Below are positions 19,364-29,611 of a stretch of DNA of 64,000 nucleotides, piece by piece. How positions within the stretch are numbered: position 1 is the stretch's first letter; the number at the start of each line of letters is the position of its first letter. The position numbers and the translations under genes were made by a program. Source of the stretch: Schlesneria paludicola DSM 18645 (GTDB lineage: Bacteria > Planctomycetota > Planctomycetia > Planctomycetales > Planctomycetaceae); contig CAMCMU010000006.1 in the NCBI GenBank assembly GCA_945876035.1, forward strand, positions 79,437 through 143,436. The letters are read 5' to 3'. The notes beneath the pieces are model-generated. The model made no database searches and was not told the origin of the DNA. It saw nothing but the letters and a program-made list of their open reading frames with translations.

Positions 19364-19879
19364 CTATGAGGCATGTAACCTTGCCAGCACTCGGTGTGAA
19401 CCGAGCATCTCGCCTTCGCAGAGCAACTCGAGGACATAGACGCCTTCGTGAGGAGTCGGCAACGGGGGCAACCCCACGGTGATTTGAATCGTTTCTAACG
19501 GGTTGCGGCATGACACTTCAAATGCGGTCGAGAATAAAATATTGTTCTGTTGCAAATCGACATAACGCATTTCGAACTTTCGAGATCCCTGCAACTCTGT
19601 CAGGCTCACGAAGGCGAACGGTGAACCGACTCTGGCCAGCGGAGGGATTGAAACCGGAGTGGACAGCGGTTCTTCAATCCTCGAATTGTCCGACGAGGCC
19701 GTACGACCGGTCGGTCTATGACTCGTCCCAGCCGGCACCGGCCGTTCGGGTTCGGGAGTAGAGCATTTCGGCACGAAAGTGATCGCACTGAAAATGCCGC
19801 AAATCACATACTTGCCTGTCGCCCGATCCTGATAAATCTGGTCTGCTAACAACATCGCTTGTAACACGGGAACGGCCAT
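19364..19879 (-). CDS. conserved hypothetical protein (DUF6941-like)
   Basis: The 171-residue protein begins MAVPVLQAMLLADQIYQDRATGKYVICGIFS and ends with a beta-rich part (KFEMRYVDLQQNNILFSTAFEV, EGVYVLELLCEGEMLGSHRVLA). This pattern matches a small planctomycete hypothetical family that I associate, from memory, with DUF6941. No signal peptide or membrane segment is visible, so it is probably cytoplasmic. A Pro/Arg/Ser-rich low-complexity insert sits in the middle (residues about 40-75). AAGGAAG precedes the ATG. Function unknown. Confidence 0.8.
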   Translation of the reverse strand: MAVPVLQAMLLADQIYQDRATGKYVICGIFSAITFVPKCSTPEPERPVPAGTSHRPTGRTASSDNSRIEEPLSTPVSIPPLARVGSPFAFVSLTELQGSRKFEMRYVDLQQNNILFSTAFEVSCRNPLETIQITVGLPPLPTPHEGVYVLELLCEGEMLGSHRVLARLHAS

Positions 19880-20770
19880 GATGCTTCCTTACTGGATTAC
19901 TTTTTTTGAGTCGGCGATGAGCGATTGTTTGCCTTTATCCAAAAAAAGAAATTCGATTCTGTCAACCAAGGCATGACCTCGCCAGCAGCGTCAATAGTCC
20001 GGAGGGGAACCATGCGCGTCGAATGCACGGAAAGAGGACCCCGTAGCAAACACCGGCACGGCCGAGGAGTTCCATCGTGGCAGGGATTCCATGAGTCCGC
20101 AACTGTCTGCCCGTTTGATCGCTGCCGGACTTTCAGCCCCTCGGAATCTTTTCCAGAAAACTCGCCCGACAGGATTCCTAGCGCGTTTTTCTCAACGATG
20201 TTGATGACCCTCAAGCGATCTTGCCAAATGGCGACCGACGCACGGCAATCCGTGTTCGATTTCAGGGGAGCGGATTCGATCAACCGACAGCAGATGCTCC
20301 ACACTCACCTGATCGACAGAGTCTCCAAGGTGACGTCCAACATCACGTGACCACAAAACAGGGTCGCTCCACATCGGAAAAGAGGTAGCCCAAGAACCTC
20401 CATCGGGAGACACTCCATACGCGAGACCCCCAAGTTTAGAATGATGGCTAGGAAGACTTGCAAACCTTCTGTCTCGACACGCCACTGAGCACATTTTCAT
20501 ACGGGGCTCGGGAACACAGATCAAAACAAGCAGCGCGCTCAACAGCGACCTGAATCACGTTCGCTGCGACGAGCTTCAGCAGTCCACTGCTTTTCCGTAG
20601 ACTGATACGGTGTAGAGTCGGTGAGATTCCACGAAAGTCCGTGTCCTCGACGTGGTTCTCGAGCGTCTGAAGGCCGAGGCATGCCAGTGCAAAAAGTGAA
20701 TGGAACGCTACCCACCGAGTCGTCGCGAGGCGGAGGGGAGTGTGCCATCAAAAACACTTGACCGCAGGTC
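19880..20770. other. 0.9 kb gap without a convincing gene
   Basis: Open frames at 19897-20304 (minus), 20192-20542 (minus) and 19925-20350 (plus) overlap and share no recognisable family. Together with the broken dps gene and the next gap, this suggests a stretch that is losing genes. Confidence 0.45.
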
Positions 20771-21142
20771 TCATCGTCTGCCGCAGAACAACATTGCCGA
20801 TGCTAGAAACAGGAACCATTCCGTTGCCGCAAACCAGTAAGTCGCCGTAGGTATGCCACTGTAGAATACGAAACTCGTTGTCCGAAACGCCACAAGGGAT
20901 CCATGAACCAGCAGACATAACATCAAGGAGTGAGCAACTTCCGCCGGCCTGATTAGGGGCCAGAGGAAGGCGAGGCCGAGTGCCAGTTCCAGACCTCCAT
21001 AAACAGTTAAAAACTCAGACTGTCCCGAACCAGGCTGGAGTGTGAATCCAACCACGTTTGATGTTTTGTCAGGCATCAGAGAGCACCATCCCGCTAAAAA
21101 GATGTAGACGACTCCGACGATTGCCAAGAAGAGACGTGTCAT
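20771..21142 (-). CDS. DUF4345-like four-helix membrane protein
   Basis: The 123-residue protein has four hydrophobic segments: residues about 3-22, 45-63, 68-85 and 99-120. The pattern GFTLQPGSGQSEFLTVYGGLELALGLAFL between the first two helices is typical of DUF4345/DoxX-like small membrane proteins. Its biochemical role is unknown. It lies 68 bp downstream of the broken dps gene on the same strand. Confidence 0.75.
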   Translation of the reverse strand: MTRLFLAIVGVVYIFLAGWCSLMPDKTSNVVGFTLQPGSGQSEFLTVYGGLELALGLAFLWPLIRPAEVAHSLMLCLLVHGSLVAFRTTSFVFYSGIPTATYWFAATEWFLFLASAMLFCGRR

Positions 21143-21210
21143 GTGATCCTGATCGGTGAAAGAAGACGATCTGTTGAAACCTTGAATTGCAACGAAATTC
21201 GAACTGCGAC

Positions 21211-21693
21211 TTAATGGTCGCCGATGATGTTAGATTCAACGAAGCAGAGTTTATTGTCAATGTCTCAGGAGATTGCCGTGAACAGGTCGGCCGTGTCCAC
21301 ATTACCGAGTTCCGTGCCAGAGTTGATCGCCATCCGAACAACCTTGCTGCACGTGGCCAACGCTGTCGATAACGCTTCGACGTGATCGCCTCCTCTTGAG
21401 ATGTCGACAGGATAAGCCGGCAATTGGTTGAGTTGGCAAACATGAATGATGGTTCCGCCAGCGATCCCCCCCCAATACCACGATCCGTTCGGCCACGGTG
21501 TCCACAAATTCCTCAGTGTCCTCCCTGACGCTGTCAAACAGATGGTGCAGGACCATGAAGGCCGAGTCCTTGACGTTCCAGTGAGCTTGTTTGGCCTGCA
21601 GTTTCAAGTCGATCAGGTCGGCAAACCGCGATACTGAAGATAGCAAAGGGTTACTGTTGCTTCTAAGGGAAGATCATTCTTGGTCGGGTGCAT
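21211..21693 (-). pseudogene. dps: dps (ferritin-like DNA-protection protein), frameshifted
   Basis: Three frames together reconstruct a full Dps/miniferritin. The N-terminus MHPTKNDLPLEATVTL is in one frame. A second frame has FADLIDLKLQAKQAHWNVKDSAFMVLHHLFD...EEFVDTVAERIVVLGG, including the ferroxidase His and Asp/Glu residues. A third has IAGGTIIHVCQLNQLPAYPVDISRG...DTADLFTAIS, then an in-frame TGA and DIDNKLCFVESNIIGDH. The first shift lies near 21645, where one missing base explains it. The second lies in the G8 run (plus-strand C8 at 21466-21473), where seven would restore the frame. The TGA at 21265-21267 looks like CGA to TGA. Dps stores iron and protects DNA; this copy cannot make an intact protein. 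Confidence 0.85.
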
Positions 21694-22646
21694 CTTAAGG
21701 GTTCCTAGAGATACCTTACGGGGGTTAAAGGACAAATGTATTCCCCTTCCGCGAAGTCCTGAAATGAATAAACCGTCGTCGTCGCAATTCCTTAACATCG
21801 GCGTCAGCGGTTCCTAGAAGGCTCCTCGATGATCGCCACCGCATTCGATCCAGTATCGACCACGGTCCTTGACTCGTTCCTCGAAATCGTGACCGGGAAT
21901 CAGCGCATCGACCACGCCATGCAGGATTACGATATGGGGTTTCATCGCCTTGGCTGTTCCCTCAGTATTTGAAGCGGCAAATTCGCAGATGCGTTTGTCA
22001 GAATCCGACTTGCATCTTCAAGAGATGCGTCGATGACCCTCGTCGTTGAGGGCGGTATTGACGACCTCACCGCCGTGATCCTTCCGGATCAGCGGCAAAA
22101 CACCACCGAGAACCGGGCATCAACCATCACCGACGAGAATTCGGGCAACGGGTCTCGATCATCGAAAAGACCTGCGACCGGATTTTATAGAATTTGAACT
22201 CGTCCCAAAACTATCGGATGAGTCACCGCTTGCGGATAACACGCTCTGGCAACTCACGGCCTCGGCGAGCGACTGGCAACAAATACAGCCCTGCGGTTGT
22301 CAAAATCTGAGGTCCACGTCGGTAAGACGTTGTTCATCCATCTCCTTGACGAGACGACCCACATAACGCCAGCACAGGTGGCTTCGTATTTACGTCGTCA
22401 GCGAGCATTGATTAGAAGACACCATGAAGCGAGACGCGCCACGCAATGATCAATCGTGCGTGCCCCCCCCGTTTGGAGAACCGCAGACGGCTCCGTCTCA
22501 TTCACGGTTCCTCGCCAAGTCACGAGACGCTGATGGATGGATTGGATCAGCAACATCATTTTGAAATCGACACCGATGGCCCTAATGAGGGGAACGCAGG
22601 ATGATTGATCTCTCGCGGCAGCGAAAATCGGGCTGATTCGGAGTGA
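21694..22646. other. gap with possible decayed coding fragments
   Basis: No intact gene is visible in these 950 bp. On the minus strand a 42-codon frame near 21830-21957 reads MKPHIVILHGVVDALIPG... ending in ECGGDHRGAF, which faintly resembles the C-terminal part of an alpha/beta hydrolase. Flanking frames 22020-22190 also look partly coding but are broken by stops. A compact nested inverted repeat (gaaccg...cggttc around agacggctccgtct) lies at about 22479-22510. Confidence 0.35.
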
Positions 22647-24770
22647 TCACACAAAAGCGGATTTTCGAAACAATGCGATGCTGTGAGGCTGCAGCGGGTA
22701 TGGATGTTTCGGGTCGTAGGGGATGATCGACGTATCGCCATCGTAAGTGTCGAATAGTCGCTCAATCCCCTCCATTTGCTGCAAACGAATGGGCATTGTG
22801 AAGGGGACCATCTCTTGGTGAGCATTCATCAGAATCAGCAGGTTATCTCCGACGATGCACGCCCCTTGGTCATCAATCTGGCTGCAATACCCCAACAGCA
22901 GGACTCCCAGCGACTGAACAAGCCGGTCGTTCCAGGATTCGTCTTCCATTTGTCGTCCATGACTGTCAAGCCAATAGAGTTCTTTGAGATCGGTTCCGTC
23001 TGTCGAGTCTCGGAAAAAATGCCGGCGGGACAGTGCCGGTTGGCGTTTTCGAATGGCGATCAGGTGTCGAGTGAACTGCAACAAATGTTGTTGTGTGGGC
23101 GACAAACTCCAATTGAGCCACGACGTCTCGTTGTCCTGTGAATAGCAGTTGTTGTTGCCCTGTGCCGTATGGCCAATCTCGTCTCCGGCCAGCAACATAG
23201 GAACCCCTTGGGAAAGCAGCAAAGTGGCCAGCAGGTTTCGCTGTTGCCTTTGCCGCAGGGCAACAATGTCTGGATCATCGGTTGCACCTTCGAGACCACA
23301 ATTCCAACTCCGGTTGTCGTCGCTGCCATCGCGATTCCCCTCGCCGTTAGCTTGGTTGTGCTTTTCCTCATAGCTCACGAGATCCTGCAGCGTGAAACCG
23401 TCATGACAGGTGACAAAATTAATGCTCGCAGAGGGATGTCGACCATCATTTTCATAAAGATCGCTGCTACCCGCCAGACGTGTCGCCAGTTCATTCACAA
23501 CGCCGCCATCACCCTTCCAGAAGCTTCTGACACAATCGCGGTAGCGCCCGTTCCACTCGGTCCAAATGATTGGAAAATTTCCGACCTGATAACCATCAAC
23601 CCCAATATCCCATGGTTCAGCGATTAATTTGACTTGCGAGAGGATCGGATCCTGATGAATGACGTTAAAGAATCCACTCATCAAATCAACATCGTGGAAC
23701 TGTCGAGCCAGTGTTGCGGCCAGATCAAAGCGAAACCCATCAACATGCATCTCCGTCACCCAGTACCGCAGGCTGTCCATGACAAGCTGCAGGACACGTG
23801 GATGCCTTAAATACGGCGAATTGCCACAGCCCGTGAAGTCCTTATAGGAGCGTAGGTCCTCCGCGACGAGATGATAGTATGCCGTATTATCGAGGCCTCG
23901 CCAGGAGAGTGTCGGGCCGAACTGATTTCCTTCGGCCGTATGATTGTAGACGACATCGAGAATGACCTCGATTCCAGCAGAATGCAGAGCCTGGACCATC
24001 GACTGAAATTCCTGGACCACCAATTCGGGATCATCGGTCGCACAATACCGCGGGTCTGGAGCAAAAAAACCAAGGGTGTTGTAGCCCCAATAATTGACGC
24101 GTCCCTGTTGGACAAGAAATGCCTCATCAATGTGAAAATGAACGGGTAGCAGTTCGACCGCCGTGACTCCGAGATGCTTCAAATGATCGATCGCAGCGCC
24201 GCTGGCAAGTCCGGCGTATGTCCCACGCTGCTCCACTGGCACTCCCGGGAGAAGCTGTGTGAACCCCTTCACGTGAACCTCATAAATGATCGTCTTTTCC
24301 CACGATGTTTGCGGGGGATGATCGTTTTTCCAATTGAAAGTCGGATCGACAATTAACCCCAATGGTGCAAACGGAGCGGAATCTCGTGCGTCGAACGACA
24401 TGTCGCCCCTGGGATCGTCGATGCAGTAACCAAACAAGGAGTCGTCCCATTTCAGTGGACGCCCAATGGCGCGAGCGTAGGGATCCAAGAGAAGCTTGTT
24501 GGAATTGAATCGAAGACCGACTTCCGGCTTGTAGGGACCGCTGACGCGGAGCCCGTAAAGCGTACCGGGCTTCAAGTCGGGAAAGTAACCGTGAAAAACA
24601 TGGTACGTCCGTTCTGGTAATTCAATCCGACGGCTTTCTTGGAGTGCTTCTGGTGAGTCAAAAAGACACAACTCCACTTTCGTCGCAGCGTCCGAAAAGA
24701 CGGCGAAATTGACGCCTGCTCCGTCCCAAGTGGATCCAAGTGGATAGGGTTGCCCTGGCCAGACACGCAT
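22647..24770 (-). CDS. glgX: glycogen debranching enzyme (GH13 isoamylase type)
   Basis: The enzyme hydrolyses alpha-1,6 branches during glycogen breakdown in the cytoplasm. The 707-residue protein has an N-terminal CBM48 domain (RVWPGQPYPLGSTWDGAGVNFAVFS) and a GH13 barrel. Visible catalytic parts are the nucleophile in VDGFRFDLAATLAR, the acid/base Glu in LIAEPWDIG and the transition-state Asp in FVTCHDGFTLQDLVSY. The NYWGYNTLGFFAPD loop is typical of GlgX/TreX. Length and domain order are normal. No other glycogen genes are adjacent. Confidence 0.96.
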   Translation of the reverse strand: MRVWPGQPYPLGSTWDGAGVNFAVFSDAATKVELCLFDSPEALQESRRIELPERTYHVFHGYFPDLKPGTLYGLRVSGPYKPEVGLRFNSNKLLLDPYARAIGRPLKWDDSLFGYCIDDPRGDMSFDARDSAPFAPLGLIVDPTFNWKNDHPPQTSWEKTIIYEVHVKGFTQLLPGVPVEQRGTYAGLASGAAIDHLKHLGVTAVELLPVHFHIDEAFLVQQGRVNYWGYNTLGFFAPDPRYCATDDPELVVQEFQSMVQALHSAGIEVILDVVYNHTAEGNQFGPTLSWRGLDNTAYYHLVAEDLRSYKDFTGCGNSPYLRHPRVLQLVMDSLRYWVTEMHVDGFRFDLAATLARQFHDVDLMSGFFNVIHQDPILSQVKLIAEPWDIGVDGYQVGNFPIIWTEWNGRYRDCVRSFWKGDGGVVNELATRLAGSSDLYENDGRHPSASINFVTCHDGFTLQDLVSYEEKHNQANGEGNRDGSDDNRSWNCGLEGATDDPDIVALRQRQQRNLLATLLLSQGVPMLLAGDEIGHTAQGNNNCYSQDNETSWLNWSLSPTQQHLLQFTRHLIAIRKRQPALSRRHFFRDSTDGTDLKELYWLDSHGRQMEDESWNDRLVQSLGVLLLGYCSQIDDQGACIVGDNLLILMNAHQEMVPFTMPIRLQQMEGIERLFDTYDGDTSIIPYDPKHPYPLQPHSIALFRKSAFV

Positions 24771-25960
24771 TCCACGTTCCTTAGTATTGACTGTCTTCAG
24801 CAGATTCGCCTCTTGCGTTTTCTTCTCCAGCCATCCCCAGAGCGATCGGCGGGTCGATTCTACGGAACAATCGATATCGTCAAGAATGTTAACAATACGG
24901 GAGTTTCCGGCAATTCATAGCCTTTCTGCCGTCGAACAGCGATTGATTTACCGCGTCTGCAGAGCTCTTTCGCTGAGAGTTGACATTTCCAATCGCCAAC
25001 GGCAGCGTGATGGATCAGAAACCGAAGTCTGATCGACGATTCCTGGCCATGCCGCCACAACCTGTTGACCAAAGTTAGGGCGAGCCCCCCCGAATGGAGT
25101 CTCTGAAAACGGTTTCGTGAGGGTTCCGGATCAGCGGGAAACTCGGCATCCGTCACCCTCCTGTTTAACCGCCTGTTAACGCCGGAAAACAGCCTGACAC
25201 AATCCGGTGATTTCATTGACGCCAACAGCGCATGAGATCCGTTCAGGTCCAACATTCAACCCCCTCAACGCCAATGGATCTGGTCCGAGTATGGATCTAA
25301 GCATTCTGCGGGCGATCACGCAACGGAATTCCCTCGCTTGCGATTCCTGCCTCTTAAAATTCAGGGTTAGCAAACTCGACAAACGCGATACAGGAAACAC
25401 CGATTCCGTCAGCAAGCGAAAGTCGCTTCCTGCTGTCGCTAAGTACGTCGGTGCCGGAATTATCACTGTGATTATCGGTTTTCTAGTCGGTCGCTGCACC
25501 ATGACTGACAGTGGCTTGCCAAAGGTTCCGACCTCGGACAAGTCTTCCTCCACTCGACCGAGCAAACACAAAAACCGTGTCAACGCAGACAACGTTCGTC
25601 AGGACGCCCGAGACGCGACGGCCCCCCGCGTCTCGGGCGTCAGTGAATCAATGAGTACACCTGAAAGATGTCACTAAAGTGAAGGGACGCCAGACGCGTG
25701 ATCAAACGTCTCGGGAGCGATCACTCCAGCACTCTGCTCGTGGGAAGTTCCTTCCTGCTGGACTTGCACCTTTCGTCGAAGTCTTGTCGCGTCCCGTGTG
25801 ACAAAAACTCTCCTCGAGTAAAATCATCGGATCGACAACTCCGGAGCACTTGCAACGCGTGACGATCGCCAACACAAGCGGTATACTCGCAAGCCTGCAG
25901 CGGTGGTTTGCTGCATGGCGGCTTTGTCTTTATTTGAAATTTGCTACAGGATGACACGCA
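24771..25960. other. 1.2 kb gap, one doubtful ORF
   Basis: The best frame is 25207-25677 (plus, 156 codons) with one plausible membrane segment (VAKYVGAGIITVIIGFLVG). It has no family match that I know, a weak N-terminus, and a long perfect palindrome inside its 3' part, so I do not call it a gene. The region should contain the promoters for glgX and for the beta-hydroxyacid dehydrogenase. Confidence 0.45.
25603..25641. repeat. 15-bp perfect inverted repeat
   Basis: The arms gacgcccgagacgcg and cgcgtctcgggcgtc are exactly complementary around a 9-nt C-rich loop. No U-tract follows on either strand and no gene end is near, apart from the doubtful ORF 25207-25677. It could be an extragenic palindrome or an RNA stem of an unannotated transcript. 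Confidence 0.6.
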
Positions 25961-26881
25961 ATGCCAGCGTTCGATATTTCTCCTAAAAAAACGCGTGTCG
26001 GGTGGATCGGTACCGGTGTTATAGGTTCGAGTATGGTGGGCCATTTGATAACGGCCGGCTATTCCACGACGTTGTTTACGCGGTCCAAACATAAAGCCAG
26101 TGGACTGATTGACCGGGGTGCCAAGTGGGCTGAAACACCCAAACAGGTGGCCGAGCAGTCGGACGTTGTTTTTTCGATAGTTGGTTTTCCAAGCGATCTT
26201 CGAGAGGTGATTCTCGGTGCCAACGGTGCTCTTTTCGGCGCAACGCAGGGCTCGATTCTTGTGGATATGACTACCAGCGATCCGACATTGGCCGTTGAAA
26301 TACACTCCCTCGCAAAGCAGAGAGGTGTCTACAGCGTGGATGCGCCCGTTTCCGGAGGCGACATCGGTGCTAAAAATGCGACTCTGTCAATCATGATCGG
26401 TGGGGACAAGGATGTCGTCGATGCCTTGCTGCCCTTGTTTTCAGTCATCGGAAAAACAATAGTCCATCAAGGGGGACCTGGTGCCGGCCAGCATACCAAG
26501 ATGGCGAACCAAATTCTCGTCGCGACCAACATGGTCGGTGTCTGTGAGTCCCTCCTTTACGGTTACAAAGCAGGGCTCGACTTGCCAACAATGCTGAAGT
26601 CTGTCGGTCCAGGCGCTGCAGGAAGTTGGTCGCTCAATAATCTCGGACCACGCATCATTGAAAACAACTTTGATCCAGGCTTCTTTGTTGAACATTTCAT
26701 CAAGGATATGGGCCTTGCTCTGGCAGAAGCCCGGCGGATGGGCTTATGTCTTCCGGGTCTGTCTTTGAGTGAGCAGTTGTATCAATCGGTCAAGTCCAAG
26801 GGCTGGGGCCGGAACGGCACTCACGCATTGATGTTGGCGCTGGCCGAAATGGCAAATATCGATTGGCGAAATCGAGAGTGA
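25961..26881 (+). CDS. NAD(P)-dependent beta-hydroxyacid dehydrogenase (3-HIBADH family)
   Basis: The 306-residue protein is a member of the 3-hydroxyisobutyrate/tartronate-semialdehyde reductase family. The N-terminal Rossmann motif is [16 protein letters not shown], the substrate-binding motif is [22 protein letters not shown], and the catalytic Lys lies in [12 protein letters not shown]. Substrate cannot be read from sequence: hydroxyisobutyrate, tartronate semialdehyde and related acids are possible. The dapA start lies 140 bp downstream on the same strand, so the two may share a transcript, though no pathway connects them obviously. Confidence 0.92.
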   Translation: MPAFDISPKKTRVGWIGTGVIGSSMVGHLITAGYSTTLFTRSKHKASGLIDRGAKWAETPKQVAEQSDVVFSIVGFPSDLREVILGANGALFGATQGSILVDMTTSDPTLAVEIHSLAKQRGVYSVDAPVSGGDIGAKNATLSIMIGGDKDVVDALLPLFSVIGKTIVHQGGPGAGQHTKMANQILVATNMVGVCESLLYGYKAGLDLPTMLKSVGPGAAGSWSLNNLGPRIIENNFDPGFFVEHFIKDMGLALAEARRMGLCLPGLSLSEQLYQSVKSKGWGRNGTHALMLALAEMANIDWRNRE

Positions 26882-27021
26882 AGGTGGCTTTCGGGGAGGC
26901 CTCCACGGAAGTGGATGAGTCTAGATTGTCCCCAAGAAAACCCGGCGTTCATTGGTTCATTGGGATGACTTGGAAACTCGCAACGTCAGGCACAGACTGT
27001 GCCAATTCAAGGCAGAAACTC

Positions 27022-27909
27022 ATGGCACGCAAGGGCGAGCAATTCGCAGGACTGACAGTGGCGATCGTCACACCATTCAAGGAAGGGCGTGTTGACGAGG
27101 CGGCACTCCGCAAGGCAGTGGATTGGCATGTCTCGCAGGGGACCAATGGACTTTGCCCCGTGGGGACGACGGGTGAATGCCCAACGTTGTCAACGGCTGA
27201 GCATGAGCAGGTCATCGCCGTCGTGTGTGAACAAGCGGCGGGACGGATCAAGGTCATGGCTGGCACCGGTTCCAACAGCACCTCTGAAGCAATTGAGTTA
27301 ACCCGCTTTGCGAAGTCCGCGGGCGCGGACGGGGCCATGATGGTCGCCCCCTATTACAACAAACCGACCGCGGAAGGCTTCTTTCAACACTACCGAGCGG
27401 TGGCTGAAGCCGTCGATATTCCGATTATTCTGTACAACATTCCGGGTCGTACAGCAAAGAACATGGAACCAGACGTCGTCGCACGCATCGCCGAAATTCC
27501 AAATATCGTCGCGATCAAGGAGGCCACAGGCTCCATGGATCAGGCATCCCACACCCTTTCTCTGACGAATCTGACGGTCTTGTCAGGTGATGACAGCCTG
27601 ACATTGCCTTTGCTGTCGATGGGTGGAAGTGGAATCGTGTCCGTCGTCGGCAACATTGTTCCCGGTGACATGCTGCAGATGCTCACCGCGTGGAACACGG
27701 GCAACATTTCTGAAGCACAGCGATGGCATTTCAAGCTGTTCGGCCTTTGCCGTGATATGCTCGGGATTGCCACAAATCCCATTCCCATTAAAGCCGCCAT
27801 GAAAATGCTAGGACGAGATACCGGTGAATTGAGACTGCCTCTCACCGCACTTTCAAAACTTGAGGAGTCGCGATTAAGGCAGACACTGAATCAGTATGGA
27901 CTCCTTTAA
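27022..27909 (+). CDS. dapA: 4-hydroxy-tetrahydrodipicolinate synthase
   Basis: The first committed enzyme of diaminopimelate/lysine synthesis condenses pyruvate with aspartate semialdehyde. The 295-residue TIM barrel shows the N-terminal [26 protein letters not shown], the catalytic Tyr in [22 protein letters not shown] and the Schiff-base Lys in [13 protein letters not shown]. The ORF track extends 53 codons upstream over the end of the preceding gene; the ATG at 27022 ([14 protein letters not shown]) matches the family. The asd and lysA genes of the same pathway lie about 25 kb away. Confidence 0.96.
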   Translation: MARKGEQFAGLTVAIVTPFKEGRVDEAALRKAVDWHVSQGTNGLCPVGTTGECPTLSTAEHEQVIAVVCEQAAGRIKVMAGTGSNSTSEAIELTRFAKSAGADGAMMVAPYYNKPTAEGFFQHYRAVAEAVDIPIILYNIPGRTAKNMEPDVVARIAEIPNIVAIKEATGSMDQASHTLSLTNLTVLSGDDSLTLPLLSMGGSGIVSVVGNIVPGDMLQMLTAWNTGNISEAQRWHFKLFGLCRDMLGIATNPIPIKAAMKMLGRDTGELRLPLTALSKLEESRLRQTLNQYGLL

Positions 27910-28059
27910 TCCGCGTTGAAAAAATGTCGTGAATACCACGGCCCTCCAAATCTTCTGACCGACTGAATTTTCGACTTTTCAACTGCCAACCGACCTCGAG
28001 TCAGCTGATTTTCAGGGTGATCTAAGATTCCTGTTTTCAAAGCAACGAAAGAACTGATC

Positions 28060-29400
28060 ATGGTTTTCGGATTCGGCAAGAAGAAACCAACCGCGAAGCG
28101 GAACGATGAAGGAGACGAGTCCGATGACGATGATGGTGACGATGATGGTGATCTCGTCAACTTTCAGGGCGCAATGAATGGGAAATCCGTGGACTTGGTG
28201 GCCCAAGGAAAATTGGTTCAAGTGGCATTACTACCGGCTAAGCGGTGGATTAGCAGTGGGCTTGAGAGACGTGCCGAAATGATTCGTCTGGACGTCAAGG
28301 GTGAGAACGCTCACACCACGTTGTCCATTGATGGGATGCCTTACGGCGGCAGTCGAATGCCGAGACAACAGGCTTCGTACATCATCCAAATGATGAAATT
28401 TTTGGCGGGGCTCGATGCCAAAATCAAGGGTCGACATCAGGCAGGCGGGATCAAGTCGGAGTATCTTGGAGCGAAGTTCGAACTTTCGGTGGAGGTCATA
28501 CCACATGCGGAAGGAACGGAGCGACTGACAATTCGCGTGCGTAATTTAAAACAAAAGCTGGATACACCCGCCGAACTTGGATTTACCGAGTCCTTACGGC
28601 AGTCGATTCGAGATTTGACCGCACACAGACGCGGTCTGATTGTCGTCTGCGGGCCTCCGGGATCTGGAACGACAACGACCGTATACGGCCTGTTACGTGG
28701 AATTGACGTCTACCTTTATTCCATTTATTCCATTGTGAATACAGGGAGTCGAGAACTGCTCAACGTCAAAACCTTTGAAGCCAATGATGGTGACAATTAC
28801 GAGACGTCGTGCCTACGAATGATGCGTGAAGAAGCGGATGTGATCTTTGTCCCCCCTCTGAAAGATGCCGAGACGACCCAACAATTCATGAGTGTCGCCG
28901 ACCGGATATGCATTGTTTCCGAAATGACAGCGAAAGACTCAGCGCACGCCATCGCTCAACTGGTGGCATTGTCTGGCAACTCCAAGTTGGCGAGCGAGGT
29001 CATTGATGCGGTATTCAGCCAAAAACTAGTTCGTTTGCTTTGTCCAGAATGCCGCGAAGCCTTTCGGCCAAGCCCAAAGCTTCTGTCCAAGGTCGCTCTG
29101 CCTCCCGAGACAAAAGTGCTCTATCGAAAACCCGTGCCGGTGGTTGACGAAAAGACAGGCGAGGAAGAACCACCGTGCGAAAAATGTAGCGGCACCGGGT
29201 TCTTTGGGCGCGTGGCGATGCTGGAAGCGATTTTGGTATCCGATGCCATGCGAGTATTGATCGCCATGAATGCCACTGCCGCCCAAATTAAAGAGCTTTC
29301 CCGTTCCGAAGGCGGCCTGACCTTTCACAAAGACGGTTTAAGGCTTGTGGCCGAAGGAAAGACATCGCTCGAGGAATTGCAACGCGTGTTCCGAGTTTGA
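28060..29400 (+). CDS. GspE/PilB-like protein with degenerate ATPase motifs
   Basis: The 446-residue protein has the fold signature of type II/IV secretion ATPases, but the active site is gone. An acidic N-terminal stretch (residues about 16-31) precedes an N2-like domain with RMPRQQASYIIQMMKFLAGLDA. The Walker A position reads GPPGSGTTTT (residues 198-207), with Thr instead of Lys. The Asp box IEDP is replaced by VNTG. The Walker B VGEIRD is replaced by VPPLKD (after 263), and the His box STLHAND by SEMTAKD. The zinc-binding tetracysteine motif survives (CPEC near 328, CEKC near 373). It is probably non-catalytic and regulatory or structural, perhaps with the intact PilB-like protein encoded at 36747; that is inference. 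Confidence 0.85.
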   Translation: MVFGFGKKKPTAKRNDEGDESDDDDGDDDGDLVNFQGAMNGKSVDLVAQGKLVQVALLPAKRWISSGLERRAEMIRLDVKGENAHTTLSIDGMPYGGSRMPRQQASYIIQMMKFLAGLDAKIKGRHQAGGIKSEYLGAKFELSVEVIPHAEGTERLTIRVRNLKQKLDTPAELGFTESLRQSIRDLTAHRRGLIVVCGPPGSGTTTTVYGLLRGIDVYLYSIYSIVNTGSRELLNVKTFEANDGDNYETSCLRMMREEADVIFVPPLKDAETTQQFMSVADRICIVSEMTAKDSAHAIAQLVALSGNSKLASEVIDAVFSQKLVRLLCPECREAFRPSPKLLSKVALPPETKVLYRKPVPVVDEKTGEEEPPCEKCSGTGFFGRVAMLEAILVSDAMRVLIAMNATAAQIKELSRSEGGLTFHKDGLRLVAEGKTSLEELQRVFRV

Positions 29401-29611
29401 TTCCGAGGGCCTTTTGTGGAAGCGTTCTAGGGCTAGTCCACCGGGAAGATTCGGCAAACCTGATACAATCTGAAACGGGATTCAACGACTGGGGCATTCA
29501 TCAAAAAACAGCAGAAAAGAATAATTGACCGGTGCCGATCTTGCTTAGGATGTCGTGGTTAAGTTGGGATTCCGACTGTGGCCCAATTTCTTTCATTGAA
29601 GGATTCGACCC

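Noticed and set aside
25207-25677. 156-codon plus-strand ORF with one possible membrane helix
   Set aside because: Weak N-terminus, no family, and a 15-bp perfect inverted repeat inside the 3' part. Left as doubtful in the gap entry.
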